A stretch of DNA of 64,000 bases from Tritrichomonas musculus (Eukaryota; Parabasalia; Tritrichomonadida; Tritrichomonadidae), in assembly GCA_039105265.1 (NCBI GenBank), contig JAPFFF010000004.1, positions 3,596,001 through 3,660,000 of the forward strand, in the 5' to 3' direction. Within the stretch, counting starts at the first letter, position 1, and the number at the start of each line of letters is the position of its first letter. The notes under the pieces were generated by a model, which did no database searches, was not told the origin of the DNA, and saw only the letters and a list, made by a program, of their open reading frames with translations. The position numbers and the translations under genes are program-made. Below, in pieces: positions 1 through 12,200 of the stretch.

Positions 1-1476
1 TTCAGAAAGTTTGTACGAAGATATGGTGTCAAACTTTTGTTACTTATTATTGATTTCCTCTATATTCCAATTGGAACTACAATTCTTGAGAATTTTCGTT
101 ATGAACCAAACAATTGTGGTGATGGCTTCTATCGTTCTTATTCTATTGATACATCAAGTTATCTCGATTTCTTCCTTGATCACAATACAGTCTGCCAACC
201 ATGCTCAATAGTATCAAATATAACGAACGCAACATTAAATTTATTTGATGCATCAACGTCAATATTATATGGCGAAATGCCAAATTATTACAATGAATTC
301 AATTCTTCTTGTTCAGCAGCATGCTTTAATAACATCATTTACTACTCAACCTCATCACCTCATCTTCAGCTTAATCATGACATATTACCTACTATTTTAC
401 CACTAATTGTATTTTCGTTTTTGGTAATAATAATTGGGCAGCCTGTTTTAACACTTTATGTTGTTCTTCATAATAAATCGATTGCATGGAGTATTCCTAT
501 TTTTGGCAAAACGGCAGAAATAAAATGGAGTACCCTTGTTAGCAAACTTTCAACTACAGGTTTATTTAACTTTTATATGTTTAAATACAACTGGGGTGGC
601 TGGGCTATATTTACCTCAATTCAAAAGCTAGTTTTTGTTGTTTTAACAGAAATTGCTGAACGTGTCAACCTTTCGATCACATATGCGATTCTTGTATTAT
701 ATGTTTTTGTTTTTATTCTATATCTTTCTGTTAAACCATTTACTTTTGTTTTCAATAATGTACTTGAAATCATACTCTCTTTTGGCAATGCTGCTTTAAC
801 ACTTGTTCCAATTTGCTCTATCTATGGTAAAAAAGTTCCTTCATTCTTTTCAATTCCAATTTCAGTAGTTATTTGTATTTTGCCAATTATTGCTATTCCA
901 TATGCGTTTTGTCGAAAATCAGAAATTGAACCCGAGCCTGATCCAGGAACGACATATGACGATGAAGGCAAAGTTGTTGAACCAACTATTCCTAATCAGC
1001 CGGTTTATCTTCATTTAATTGATTTGATGGCAATTTGGCAAGTTGTTGATCTTGAAAAGAATAGTACAACTATATATCCTGCATCTTATGATGACAATGA
1101 TGATATTAAATTGGATAATCAAAATGAAAATCCTCAAAGTTATGATTACAATAATAATTATTATAATAATAACAATGTCTATAATAATAACTATGACAAT
1201 AATTACAACAATAATTATAATAATAATTATTATATGCAAAATTCTAATAATGATGAAGAAATGGCCGAGAACGATTATATTATTATTGGAAGAGACGACT
1301 TATTAAGTAAAGTAAATGATATGTATCAGCTAATTGACACAGTATGTGATGCAACAACAACTACTGATATTTTATCAATGATAAAAATAGCAGTAATTAT
1401 TTCTGCTGCTTGTAGTGGATGGTTTTTTGGTGCAATAATTGGTAGGAGAATTCTTTATAATAATCTTGTTTGTTAA
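1..1476 (+). CDS. Polytopic membrane protein, 3' part (5' end outside window)
   Basis: The reading frame is open from the first base, so the true start lies to the left. It ends with a TAA at 1474-1476. About seven hydrophobic segments are visible, at roughly 31-85, 379-470, 601-660, 670-735, 760-828, 844-912 and 1384-1450. Between the first two is a hydrophilic stretch with several cysteines and N-glycosylation-type Asn-X-Ser/Thr sites, so it probably faces the lumen or cell exterior. A long Asn/Tyr-rich low-complexity linker (about 1130-1240) precedes the last membrane segment. The layout suggests a transporter-like or receptor-like surface protein of the kind parabasalids carry in large families. 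No family-defining motif was recognised, so no function is assigned. Confidence 0.75.
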   Translation, partial: FRKFVRRYGVKLLLLIIDFLYIPIGTTILENFRYEPNNCGDGFYRSYSIDTSSYLDFFLDHNTVCQPCSIVSNITNATLNLFDASTSILYGEMPNYYNEFNSSCSAACFNNIIYYSTSSPHLQLNHDILPTILPLIVFSFLVIIIGQPVLTLYVVLHNKSIAWSIPIFGKTAEIKWSTLVSKLSTTGLFNFYMFKYNWGGWAIFTSIQKLVFVVLTEIAERVNLSITYAILVLYVFVFILYLSVKPFTFVFNNVLEIILSFGNAALTLVPICSIYGKKVPSFFSIPISVVICILPIIAIPYAFCRKSEIEPEPDPGTTYDDEGKVVEPTIPNQPVYLHLIDLMAIWQVVDLEKNSTTIYPASYDDNDDIKLDNQNENPQSYDYNNNYYNNNNVYNNNYDNNYNNNYNNNYYMQNSNNDEEMAENDYIIIGRDDLLSKVNDMYQLIDTVCDATTTTDILSMIKIAVIISAACSGWFFGAIIGRRILYNNLVC

Positions 1477-1701
1477 TAAATAGTATTTGCGATAATTTAT
1501 TCTAATTTTTTTTTATTTTTAAATGTTTTACACAAATATTACAATGAACAGCTAATCAAGAATGATACTATAAACAATACTCTATGAGAAGAGGAGAAGA
1601 AACATTTTGGATAGAATTTTGTGCTATACTAAATAGAATCAAATAATTCAATGGAAAACTTTTTATTTAATATACAACTAAAAACAAAAAAAAAGCTTAA
1701 A

Positions 1702-2670
1702 CTAAGATAAAAAAGTTTGATCTTCAGAATTATAGTGCCTAATCATTTCAATAATAATTTGCTTATCTTCAGTTTTTTGGTCTGATTCAGCTAATTCCAA
1801 AGCAATTTTGGGATTAAAAGGAAGCATTTTAATCGCAAGAATTGCACCGTGCTCCGGATCAGAGTTTGGCATTTTTATTAGATTTAATTTTAACAATTGG
1901 AAAAGAGCATCTGCTGATAATTTGTACAAATCGTTTTTAACAGTTTTTGCGACATTTTCAGGAAAAGCAAAACAAAAAATGTTAATTATTGAATACGACG
2001 TTTGACTATTTGTGTCAATACAAAATTGTAAAACAGAATTGACTAATTCATCCATTTTGACATAAGATGTAGATTTATAAGGCCAAAAAAGTGGGATGGC
2101 TTCTATCAAAAAAGGGTGCTTTCTTTCAGAATAAGCAACACGGCAGTCTGATTGTTTGGATATGGCGTCACTAAGAAGGCAGTCAATCAAAAAATCCCAT
2201 ACTTGATGATTTTCTTTAATTGATTTTACAAAAATATCATATTTTGATTTAATCATTTTATAGAGGGCACGAAAAAGCCATTTTCTATCACGAATGATAT
2301 CTGTCACTAGTGCCATTTGATTAATTAGTTTTGGTTCTAAAAAACATAAAAAAAGTATACGAGTTAAAACTTGTTGAGATAACGTATGGCCGAGCTCTGC
2401 CCACGAACGAGTAAAATTAATTGCATTTCGAATTGTTGTTAACTCAAAATCATCACCTTTGTTATCTTTAAAATCATGTTCATTGCTTTCGAGGAGAGAT
2501 AGTAAAAAAATATTTTCATCATCGTCTTTTTCGGTATCTCTAAACTTGAAATCAACAAATGCTCTATCAAATCCTGTTTTATCAAAAAATTGAAGCCTGT
2601 TTAAATAAGGTTTATAATTATTCATTCTGATCAGATATGTTTTGGAAATTTCCAAAACTTTTTCAGACAA
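1702..2670 (-). CDS. Hypothetical helical protein, 322 aa
   Basis: An intact minus-strand frame starting with an ATG (MSEKVLEIS) encodes 322 residues. The sequence is almost entirely alternating amphipathic stretches, suggesting an all-alpha ARM/HEAT-like fold. There is no signal peptide, membrane segment or catalytic motif that I recognise. The gene is convergent with the membrane-protein gene to its left, with about 225 bases between their stop codons. Base composition and codon use fit the host genes rather than the mobile DNA to the right. Function unknown. Confidence 0.65.
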   Translation of the reverse strand: MSEKVLEISKTYLIRMNNYKPYLNRLQFFDKTGFDRAFVDFKFRDTEKDDDENIFLLSLLESNEHDFKDNKGDDFELTTIRNAINFTRSWAELGHTLSQQVLTRILFLCFLEPKLINQMALVTDIIRDRKWLFRALYKMIKSKYDIFVKSIKENHQVWDFLIDCLLSDAISKQSDCRVAYSERKHPFLIEAIPLFWPYKSTSYVKMDELVNSVLQFCIDTNSQTSYSIINIFCFAFPENVAKTVKNDLYKLSADALFQLLKLNLIKMPNSDPEHGAILAIKMLPFNPKIALELAESDQKTEDKQIIIEMIRHYNSEDQTFLS

Positions 2671-3118
2671 TTCCGTTTACTAAAAAGCATTTTGCATATC
2701 TAATGATAAAGAATAGATATTTATAATATATACTAATCCTGTCGAACTGGGATAATACAGCTGGATAACCGCAATCCTAGGATGAAAAAACTATCCTTAA
2801 GGATTTTGTAAACATATTAAAAATAAACTAAAAATTTCACCTTTTATTATGATTATTATTACTTATAAATTGAACTTTTTCACTGCTTATTTGATCGCAA
2901 AATATCGGATATTTGAGTTCAATTTATTTCAATCCTTGGTTGGATAATTGAAAGAGTTTTATATCCAAGAGCATTTAATAACTTAGGAGAATTGAATGCT
3001 TTTTATATCCTAGATGATTCAATTTTTCGATTTTTTTTAGTAATTGATTGAAAAATTTCAAAAGAAACTCGGCCGAATAAGCTAGGACAGGTCAAGCAAA
3101 AACAAATAAATTCAACAT
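2671..3118. other. AT-rich spacer
   Basis: No convincing gene. The stretch 2740-2810 has a small imperfect palindrome around 'aatcctaggat' and 'aaggatt'. The stretch 2930-3030 contains two diverged copies of a short unit around 'ttttatatcc', suggesting a decayed repeat. It separates host genes from the transposon graveyard to the right. Confidence 0.4.
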
Positions 3119-3923
3119 ATGGATTATTCACAAATTTTTACATCAGAATTATGGGAGCCAAAAAGAATGCTTTATAAAAGTCAAATGAGAACAGTTTATA
3201 TTTGCAAAAAGTTTTTTAAAGATAACAAAGCCGAATTAAAATGCGAATACATTTGTAGACAAGATCAACCTACAAAAGCAATTCACATTTGCACTTTTCA
3301 CAACTTATTTATATACTATAAAAAAAAATATGTTTCCTAACCTATTCAATTGATTTTCGTGCAAACATTTATTTTTCAGATGCTACATCAGAGCAAATGT
3401 TTGCTTTTAATCATTCTCTCATTAAAATTGGTCAAGGCTTGGTTTTATCAATTATACCTTCAAATATTAAATTTGTAGTAATTTCAAGGCAAACACTTGT
3501 AAAAAAGTTTAACTCTGAAGCTGAATCAATAAAGGAAGATATTCTTTTTACACTTAGGAAATTCAAATGGATGCTGGAATAATAAATGGAATTCCAATTC
3601 TTGATGTGACGGTTGTTCATCCTTTTTCTGGTGTAGAACCATTACTTTATAGAGCATTTCGAAATTTTAGTGGAACAACAGAAGATTATAAAGGAAAAGT
3701 TAAAGATGCCATTTTAGATCTTAAGGAAAAGGATCTGAACGTGACCTCAATTGTAGGTGACAACTTAATCACCCAGAAAACAGTATTTGATGGTGGCTTA
3801 AATTCAATGCAATTTAATAATATGGGAACAATTTTCTCAAAACCAAAGTGGGTTTCGTGCCTATGCCACACTGTATCACTAATGCCAGATGATGTTATTG
3901 CAGAAATTGACAGAATTGAATGA
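3119..3923 (+). pseudogene. Decayed hAT-like transposase
   Basis: Three successive plus-strand protein-like stretches (about 3119-3340, 3380-3582 and 3567-3923) lie in different frames. The middle one has a 'FNHSLIKIGQGL' segment and the last has 'IVGDNLITQK' followed about 40 residues later by 'CLCHTVSL'. This order (a domain before the catalytic core, then a D-N motif, then a C-x-C-H motif) resembles the RNase H-like core of hAT-family transposases. Frames change between the stretches and no full-length frame exists, so it is a relic. The superfamily call is by pattern only; another RNase H-fold transposase is possible. Confidence 0.5.
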
Positions 3924-4134
3924 TTCATTGAATTTAATAACTTGCATATTACGATCAAAACCAGTTTCTGCACCATTACAAATTGTTTGCCCAAATTTTG
4001 TCATACTCGCTGGGCAAATCAGTATATAGTATCATAATTTGGATACTCAACTTTACAAAATAATTCTTTATCATGCGCATTTAATGAAATTCTACCTTCT
4101 AATGGTGATTCCATATAATCAAAAACACAATTCT

Positions 4135-4990
4135 TTATAGAATTTTTCTCATCCAATTTGGGAAATTTGATACAAAAGATGATTCAGATATTACTGCATG
4201 TATGCAAGGAATATTGCATTCAGGTTTATTCTTTAAGTGCAAATTGGTATTGCAGTAGCAGTGTGTGACAGGTTTAATATTACTCTTTGGTTGTTTATCT
4301 AACAATGTTTCCTTAATTCGTGATGCCAATTCTCCAGCACTTTCTCCTGTCGAGTATTTAATAAACCTTTGATAAATGACATTATATAATTCAGACCTAT
4401 TGTACTCCAATCCTTTTTCCGTTTTTTCAAATATAGGTGGAATCCTTCTGCATGGTTCGAGGAAGAATCAGCGACCGACCTTTGATATAGCACAATCTAA
4501 TTTATTAAAACTTGGCTAATATTAGGATTCTCCACTATTGTATCTTTGTGTTCTAAGAATTTTCCTGAAATCTTTTTTCTCTCTTTGTGATATCCGTTTG
4601 CAGTTTAAATAATATTATTCATTTTTTTAAATTCTTCTTCAGATTGAGTCATATGTAATTTCGATGTCAATTTTCTCAGATTTGAGTTGGAACCTATTTT
4701 ATTAATAATGTGTCTAATACAAAGGTATTCTGTTAATTGAAGATCATTACTAAAATTAATTAATCCACTTCTTTGATCTCCAAGAACAGGAAGAATCAAT
4801 ATACCATGTGTATTTATTAAAAATAGTTCATGTCAGATATAGTAATGAATTTTCCTGTGGCCTTACTATATGTCCAGGAGGAAACGAAATATTGTTTAAA
4901 ATAATTTGAGGTGTGCAAACTGTGTATGGACTCACAATAGAAAAAGTACAGACAAGTTCCATATAATCATATTATTTAATAACCTCCAAA
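4135..4990 (-). pseudogene. Decayed Mutator-like (MULE) transposase
   Basis: Minus-strand protein-like stretches occur in several frames. In protein order they are a segment near 4990-4860 containing 'SPYTVCTPQIIL' and 'RPQENSLLY', a segment at 4799-4605 containing 'ILPVLGDQRSG' and 'CIRHIINKIGSN', a segment at 4493-4299 with 'SSSNHAEGFHLYLKK', and a segment ending at 4135 with a C-x-C...C-x3-C-x-H cluster like a SWIM zinc motif (4200-4280). That order matches the MULE transposase core followed by a SWIM-type zinc domain. Frameshifts and stops separate the parts, so it is not expressed as one protein. Confidence 0.6.
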
Positions 4991-5559
4991 ATACATGGAG
5001 CAATCCATGCAAAACAGTGGATAGTGTGATTAAGGTCTTTTTTAGTTCTCCATCTTGGGATTGATTTAGTTGAAACCTATTTAAAAAATATTAAACTCCT
5101 GTTGTCCAGAATAAGTGTCAATTGAATGCAATTTTTCGTTAATTATATCTGGACTATTAGAAAATATTCTGGCAAGCTTTTTCTAAAAGTTCAAAAGAAG
5201 CATCTGATATTTTATGTTTCATATTTAATATTTTATCTCCAAGTACGATATAACTGAACCAAAAAGAAAGTTTAAAGGTCTATACGATTAAAGATATAAT
5301 ATAATTATATACAATAATTAATTTAAATATTTTTCTTTGGTAGTTTTATTATTGGATTCGCTTTTTGATATTATTTTTTTTATATAAAGCAAAACATAAT
5401 TTGTGTTGTATTCATTCAAGATTATCTTTTTTCTTTTATGTTTTTGGTATGTTCAATTTTAACATCCAAAAGAATTATTTCAATGATTTATTTTTTACAT
5501 CTTTTCCAATCCCTTTCAGAATTTTTGAATGTTCATTTGTATTAAGCTATACATTGTCA
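4991..5559. other. AT-rich spacer within transposon remains
   Basis: No gene is supported. Short open stretches on the plus strand around 5365-5562 are rich in Phe and Leu, as expected by chance in such AT-rich DNA. The left part probably still belongs to the decayed Mutator-like copy, because weak protein-like similarity fades out gradually. Confidence 0.35.
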
Positions 5560-5598
5560 TGAAAAAAGGGGCATCAATTCAAAAAAGGCGACATCAAT

Positions 5599-5927
5599 AG
5601 AAATTGATACAATAAGGCATATTTTATATGATAAAATGCAAGCATATTTTAAAACAGCAATTGAGAGACTGGCATTTTTGGTTAATGTTATTGAAGAAAA
5701 TTTAAATGAACTTAGAAGGAAAAAAAAACAATGTTCCCATTCAATTCCTGTTCAATGTGGATGAAATGGGAGCCCAGGATTTTTGTAGCAAAAGAGAAAA
5801 AACACTAATTGTACCAATGTCATATAAAGAAACATCTGCACAATATGCAGTTTCTCATGATGGCAAGAGGACATCAATAATTGCATGTCCAGGGCGTTCG
5901 ATAATGATCTGGAAACTTTTTATATGA
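5599..5927 (+). pseudogene. Fragment of pogo/Tc1-like DDE transposase
   Basis: The plus strand at 5706-5927 encodes 'FNVDEMGAQDF', then 'REKTLIVPMSYK', then 'GKRTSIIACP'. This is the beta-strand region around the first catalytic Asp of the DDE_1 domain of pogo/jerky-type transposases, with the usual Asp-Glu-x-Gly beginning. A preceding helical stretch (about 5599-5705) lies in another frame, with a run of A at 5718-5728 as the likely slip point. The rest of the enzyme is missing, so it is a truncated and frameshifted relic. Confidence 0.5.
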
Positions 5928-6394
5928 ATGATGTTTAAATTTTTTATTTAATAAACTAAATAAGTGAACCACCAAATATTTAATATTTAATTTTTAATCA
6001 TAAATATTTTATAATCACTGAGATATGGAAAAAAAGAAGTCCAACGTTTATAATCTTATAATATAATATAAAACAAAACCCCAAAAAAATAAGACCTGAA
6101 CTTATCCAGCCTTCATATTGTTTTAAAATATTTTGGATAATAATTAATTTAAGTATATTATTATTTGCATTTGTAATTATAATTGTAAACTATTTTATTT
6201 CTTTTTGATTAAGATATTTTAATAAAAAAAATTTTTCAGTTATTTTTTCATAAAGCTCATAGAATTTAATTTTTTTATTTTTATTTTTTTTTTTAAATTA
6301 ATTTATCAAAAAGAAATAAAAGAGTTTAATCTCATAGCCAGATAAATCCCACAACCAGATAATCCTACCGCCAGATTATATTATCTAAAATATT
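5928..6394. other. AT-rich gene-free stretch
   Basis: Very AT-rich sequence with A and T runs and no credible coding potential on either strand. It ends in a short bridge (6330-6394) with 'cagataa'-type words that look like degenerate copies of the tandem repeat that follows. Confidence 0.4.
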
Positions 6395-6900
6395 GACAAA
6401 CATTGATGCTAGCAACAGATAAATATTGATGCAAACAACATATAAACATCGATGCTTACAATAGACAAACATCGATACTAACAACAGATAAACATCGATA
6501 CTAACAACAGATAAACATCGATACTAACAACAGATAAACATCGATGCTAACGACAGATAAATATCGATGCTAACAACAGACAAACATCGATGCTTACAAC
6601 ATACAAACATCGATGCTAACGACAGATAAATATCGATGCTAACAACAGATAAACATCTATGCTAACAACATACAAACATTGATGCTAACAACAGATAAAC
6701 ATCGATGCTAACAACAGATAAACATCTATGCTAACGACAGATAAACATCTATGCTAACGACAGACAAACATTGATGCTAACAACAGACAAACATCTATGC
6801 TGACAACAGATAAACATCTATGCTAGCAACAGATAAACATCTATGCTAACGACAGACAAGCATTGATATTAATAACAGACAAACATTGATGTTAATAACT
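6395..6900. repeat. 23-bp minisatellite, about 22 copies
   Basis: Tandem units of 23 bases with a core like 'cagataaacatcgatgct' plus 'aacaa' run through the interval. Several adjacent units around 6470-6540 are identical ('catcgatactaac'). Outer units are more diverged ('cattgatgttaataa'). Copies differ mainly by t/c at 'catcga/catcta/cattga' and by 'gacagata' versus 'aacagaca'. There is no open frame through it. The array is a likely length polymorphism. Confidence 0.9.
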
Positions 6901-7122
6901 GATTCGCGTTTTTGCTAATTACAAACTTTTGTTAGTTTTTTTACAGAAAGCATTAATAAAGTTTTTTATGCTCTGTTAATTTTAGAATAAAATTTTGACT
7001 AAATTATTGTTTATTTGAATGCCTTTTATATAGATTTTGTCTTTTTTCAAAAAGAAAAAAACTGTGTACTAGACACTTTTTGAACGCAGTTCAAAAAGTG
7101 GCGTTCCTTGTTTTTATAAATA

Positions 7123-8360
7123 ATGGAAGTTAAAAAAAAAGCTTTCTATCAATCTGAAATACGAGGCACTTTAATTATTTCATCTAATACGAAAACTATT
7201 GGTTCAAGCGCATTCTTTAAATGCATCAATTCAGACACAGTAATATTTAAAGAAGGTTTGAGTCAAATTTGAGCTTTTGCATTCGCTGAACTTAAATTTG
7301 ATTGTCCTTTAACAATTCCAAGCTCTGTCGCTACAACAGGAAAGAATGCTTTTGAAAATTGCAATTGCTTAAAAGAATTAGTAATTAAAGGTGATGGTGA
7401 TAGTTTAACAATTAGAAGCAATGAATTTCATAATTGCATGATTGAAGGCGATTTAATTATCCCACAAAGAGTAAATTGTCAATCAGAACTAATGCATTTT
7501 CTGGATCCTCTATCAAAAGTTCATTAACAATTCCTTCAGGTGTAGATTCAATTGGTGAAAGCTCCTTTAAAGATTGCTCAAGCTTGGTATCTTTAATAAT
7601 TGAATGTGATGCAGAAATTATAAAAGAAGCATTTTATTGTTACAGAGTTAACAATCACTTGCGATGAGTGCTTTCGAAAGCTGCAAATAATCTAAAAACA
7701 TTAAATATTGATACCACACAAACGGCAACAATAGGAAACAGAGCATTTTATGATTGCCTTATTGAAAGTGATTTGATACTTCCAAACAAATTAGCTCGTG
7801 TTGTAAAAAGTGCATTTGAGATTTCTCATATTTCTGCATTGCAGTTGTAATAATCAAGTAAGTCTTGATATTCAATTAAGCCTTGAAATTCAAGTGATTC
7901 TTGATATTCAAGTAATTCTTGATATTGATGAAAGAGCCTTTTATGTATCATCTGTTTCTGGCTCTTTGACCAAGAATTCATGCTTATGCATTTGCTAACA
8001 TTGCGAAAAACTTCAATGTCCATTAGAAATTTATCACATGTGGTTCAATTGGTGAATATGCATTCAAAGGATGTACAACTCTTCAAGGTTTATTAGTAAT
8101 TAAAGAAAAATCCAAAGTCATCGATTATGCATTTGTAGGTTTCACGGGTCCTTTAGGTCCATTAGATTATGCATTTGAAGGTTTCTAGGAAAATTGACTT
8201 CAAAGGCTGCACAATTGGTGATTAGAATTTGATAACAGTAACATCGGCGAATATTCTTTCCAAAGCGGTGCAGGTCTATTGAGGGAAGTATTGCACCAGT
8301 CTTCAAGGGTAGTTAGAAATCGAAAATTATCAAATTGGTGATTACAGATTCGATTAAATA
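7123..8360 (+). pseudogene. BspA-like leucine-rich-repeat protein, broken
   Basis: An ATG at 7123 begins repeats of the BspA/LRR_5 type, each with a pattern like 'IGSSAFFKC', 'GKNAFENCNCLKELVI', 'IGESSFKDCSSLVSLII' and 'IGNRAFYDC'. In parabasalids this large family comprises candidate surface proteins, many with a C-terminal membrane anchor. Here an in-frame TGA near 7270 and later frame changes (the repeats move between frames near 7480, 7670 and 7860) break the gene. Repeat-like peptides fade out by about 8360, with no membrane anchor seen. The gene has no intact frame longer than about 80 codons. Confidence 0.75.
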
Positions 8361-9293
8361 TAAAGGTATAAATAATTTTAAATTCTTTATATTAAAAAGG
8401 GACAATTGTTTTAAAATTGGTTAATCTACTCGGCATCAAATAATCAGAATATTTCTCTCAAAATTGAATTAAACTACAACGAATTTTATACAATTTTCAA
8501 CAGTGCAAGGTGACCTGAAACTTTATGTATCAAAAAATTGTATAAAACTTTCTGTATGATTGAAGATCTTTGGAATCAAAAAATTACTAAATGGTGAAAT
8601 ATCATCATTTTTTACTTAAACTTTTTCCGAAAAAGTTTCTATTGAATTCTATATTCAATGAGTTTATTGAATATTCAAAAGTTTACAAAAAAAAAAAAGT
8701 ATCTCTTGTCACTTAAGAAAAATAAGATTATTTTTGTAAAATTTTGGCAGAAACATAATATAATATTATGCAACTAAGAATGTACTTTTTTTGATAAGAA
8801 TTTCATTCTATTACATGAAGCAAATCTTCTATTACAAATCGATTTCAGGAAATATTTTATTTGAATTTGAACTAATATTGCTAGTTGAAACAAAAGAGTT
8901 ATATGAAAAATAATGATTGTTTAAGAAGATTTTAATTAAAAAATAAAAAGATATCTGAAAAAAGATAATGATTGCTAAAGATGAGAGTAAGAAAATGATT
9001 GTGATATTGAGAAGAAGAATAAAATTGAATAAAGTATTTATTAATAAGAGAAATTAAATCATTAAAATTAAGAAAACTATTCTAAAAATATATTTTATGT
9101 AAGTATCAAGAGAGTGGTTTTGTGCATAAAAATTAGTTTTTTGTTGTAGAATAATCTAATATATTAAATTATTTTTTTATTTTATGTTTTAGTTATTTAG
9201 ATATTTTATAAAATAAGTATTATTATTTTTCAATTTTTTTTTGGCCCAATAAAATTTTTAACATTGAAATTTTTATAAAAATTGAATGCTCGA
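8361..9293. other. AT-rich intergenic region upstream of the 1588-aa gene
   Basis: No gene is supported. An 'aaactttttccgaaaaagttt' type palindrome lies near 8618-8638. The right-hand part is extremely AT-rich and presumably contains the promoter of the gene that follows, but no clear initiator was identified. Confidence 0.35.
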
Positions 9294-12200
9294 ATGATTA
9301 ATAATCCTTTTTTCTCATTTCTAAATGAAAATCTTAAAAAAGTATATTTACAAGAATCAATATACAATATTGTTACACAAAACCAAACATTGGCATTTCT
9401 TTTCCTTCAATTTTGCGATTTACACAAATTAACAAATTATATTAACGTCATAAATAAAGAAATTCCAGCTAATAATGAAACGTTAGACATAAGGTGGTCG
9501 ATTCAATTAATTTCAAATTTTTTAAAATTAATTCCCAACAATGATATGTCATATGAATTAGCATTACACGATTTTTTTAAATTAAATGATCAAACGATGG
9601 CTGACATCAAGAAATACATAGATTCCAAGGGAGAAATCAATAACCGCACTGCCCATAATCTCAGTTTTTTCATTCAATTATTTCGTGATGAGTATCCAGG
9701 ACTTTTCTACACAATTCTTCCATATCTACGAAATCTTCTTGACAAGATTGGGAACGATAGATTATACAAAGAAGTAGGTTCTAATTTCATTACATTTTAT
9801 ATTGATCCTCCGATAGAATTTCTCCAAAAAGTAACAGAAATAGACGAGCAAGAACTTCCCACTTTTTTTCAATTTCACAACAACTTCATGCATCCGGAGC
9901 TCACCTTTTCAATACAGAAGAAATTTTCGAATTTATATTTCTATCCATACAAAATCAAAGGGATAAAACATTCCAAGTATTTTACGCTTTCTAATTCATC
10001 ACTGTGCAAGAAGCAGCATTTTATAGACACGATTTTTCAAATTGCGAATAATTCTTTCATTAATCACAAAAACACAGAATTAATTCAAAAAGCTGCAAAA
10101 CCGATTTTTGACATATTGCCATACATCATCATTGCCAACCAATCTTTCATCTACAGCGACTACAACCAGTATTCAACACTGCTGTCGAACAAGCAATTAT
10201 TTGACAACAATTCAATTGCATCGAATTTGATCGTCCGCTTTCAAAATGATTTCCGTTTGTTGAACTTTTTGTCAAGCCAAACGGGAGATGAATTTTGTTC
10301 CGGTGATTTGCTCATCAATTCATTTCCTTACTTTTTGGAGAACGTTTTGCAGAACACCGATAGCATTCTCAAATTTTCGACGATCAGATTCTTCTCAATT
10401 TCAGACAAATCAGCGGATAATGATTTTGACTTTGTTCGTTCGTACGGGGCCTTTCATTTGATCTTTTCACTTTTTCAGAGCCAAAATCAGTTACTATCGA
10501 ATTTTCAATTGAATTCTATCGTCAACCAAATTTCAAAGCTACTGTGTGGAATAACGAACGCGGGTGTCCAGTCAATGGTCATTGTTGACTTGTTCTCGTG
10601 TGTCTTTTTGCAGGACGATAAAGGCCAATTTATTTGCCATCCTTTCATCGCCCAATTAATCATTCAATTGTTGGCAAAATTTAACATCACACCTTACATT
10701 AACGGTGCCAACGCGCTCTTCGAAAAGAGGCGAGCTTCGCGAACTGACGCGTCCTTGAGTGCGTGGATGAACAGCCGCATTTCAAGAATATACAAAAACA
10801 TTGAAAATAAAAATTGGCCTTTGGCTGAAAAATTGACCTTGTACTTGCCTTACTACAGAAAATTGTATAAACAGGCAATGCAGGCCGATCACTATTTGGC
10901 CAACGAAAATGACGAGTTGTCGTCAGCAATTAAAATACCAGTCAAAGTTAACGTCTTGCTCTCAAAACAGACTGACATGGAAAAATTGAGGGACGTTCAG
11001 AAAAAGTCGTGTATTCCAGAACTTGCTAAAGTTATCATTGAGAAGCGTCTGAAAACTAAATGTGATGAAGCTTCTCTTTGCTCCTCCTTCATTGATAAGA
11101 ATAAATGGCAGCCAGTTTTTGAATTTGCATTGATTTTTGATAACAATTTTGAGGACTCATTGAAAAATGTCAAAAAGTATCATGATGACCACATCATTAC
11201 AGGAATCAGTAAGAACCTTGATACTTTTTTGCAGTATCTGTATAATTATTATAGGTGCGCAGTTTTGATTGATTCAACGACGTTTGATTCAATTGAAGAT
11301 TTGTTTACATTCAATTTTTGTAATGCAATTGAAGGCGCCATAATTCAAGGAAAAATTGAATGGGCAACTGAATTGACCAAATATGTTCAGAAAGATTTGT
11401 TTTCATTTGTTTTTGAAAATATTTCGTTCTTCTACATCAATTCTAACTTTATAAACAACATTTGTGAAAAGTTTCCGTTGGAAGCAGCAGCGCTTTCAAT
11501 AACAAGTCACGTTGAAGCCAAAATGGCACCAAAAATTCAGAAGATAACCGACTTTTATTTCAATTGTGAAATGAAAGAAGAAGATAAAGAAAAAGAAATG
11601 TTATTTGAATCATTGTTTGTAAAAAATGACGTTGATTTTGATGACGTTATTTTTTCGGTTGATCATGAAGAACTTTTTCAATACATGCTGAATAAATTTG
11701 ATAATGAAACGATAGCTTCTTCATATTATAAAATATTTGACTATGTTTCGTACGTGTCTTCATTTAAGGATGAGTTAAGATTGAAGCAAATTGAGACGCT
11801 TCACAAAATTCATCAAATTTCAATAAAGAAAAAACCGTCAGAAATTGTTATTGACGTTAAAAAGAAGAATGATAATTACTTTGATTTGTTAGTTGATTAT
11901 CTCATCTATTGCATTCCTGATACGGATTTGACAATCCCTTTGTGCACGCTTTTTTCTCTCTCTTTAACAAATGACGATGAAATCGACGAAATTTTGAAGA
12001 AATTTCCGAATCGATTTCATGTTCTTCTTTCTCGTTTCTTCCATGTTGAAGGCATTCTTCCTCACTTGGTCAAATATTCACCTAAGAGCAAGCTCCAGTT
12101 TTTGAGAAGTATTTCAATGTTGCCTGAAAAAGTTTTCATTGATTCGAACATTTTTGACTCCGATACGATAGCTGACTCTTACATACGATACGACTCACAA

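Noticed and set aside
1015-1306. Ile-rich open frames on both strands over 1015-1306
   Set aside because: They are shadows of the Asn-codon-rich linker of the membrane-protein gene.
5365-5562. 65-codon Phe-rich open frame
   Set aside because: Composition is what random AT-rich DNA gives; no continuity with the neighbouring transposase relics.
6395-6900. CRISPR-like array
   Set aside because: The repeats are directly adjacent with no unique spacers, and the organism is a eukaryote. It is a minisatellite.
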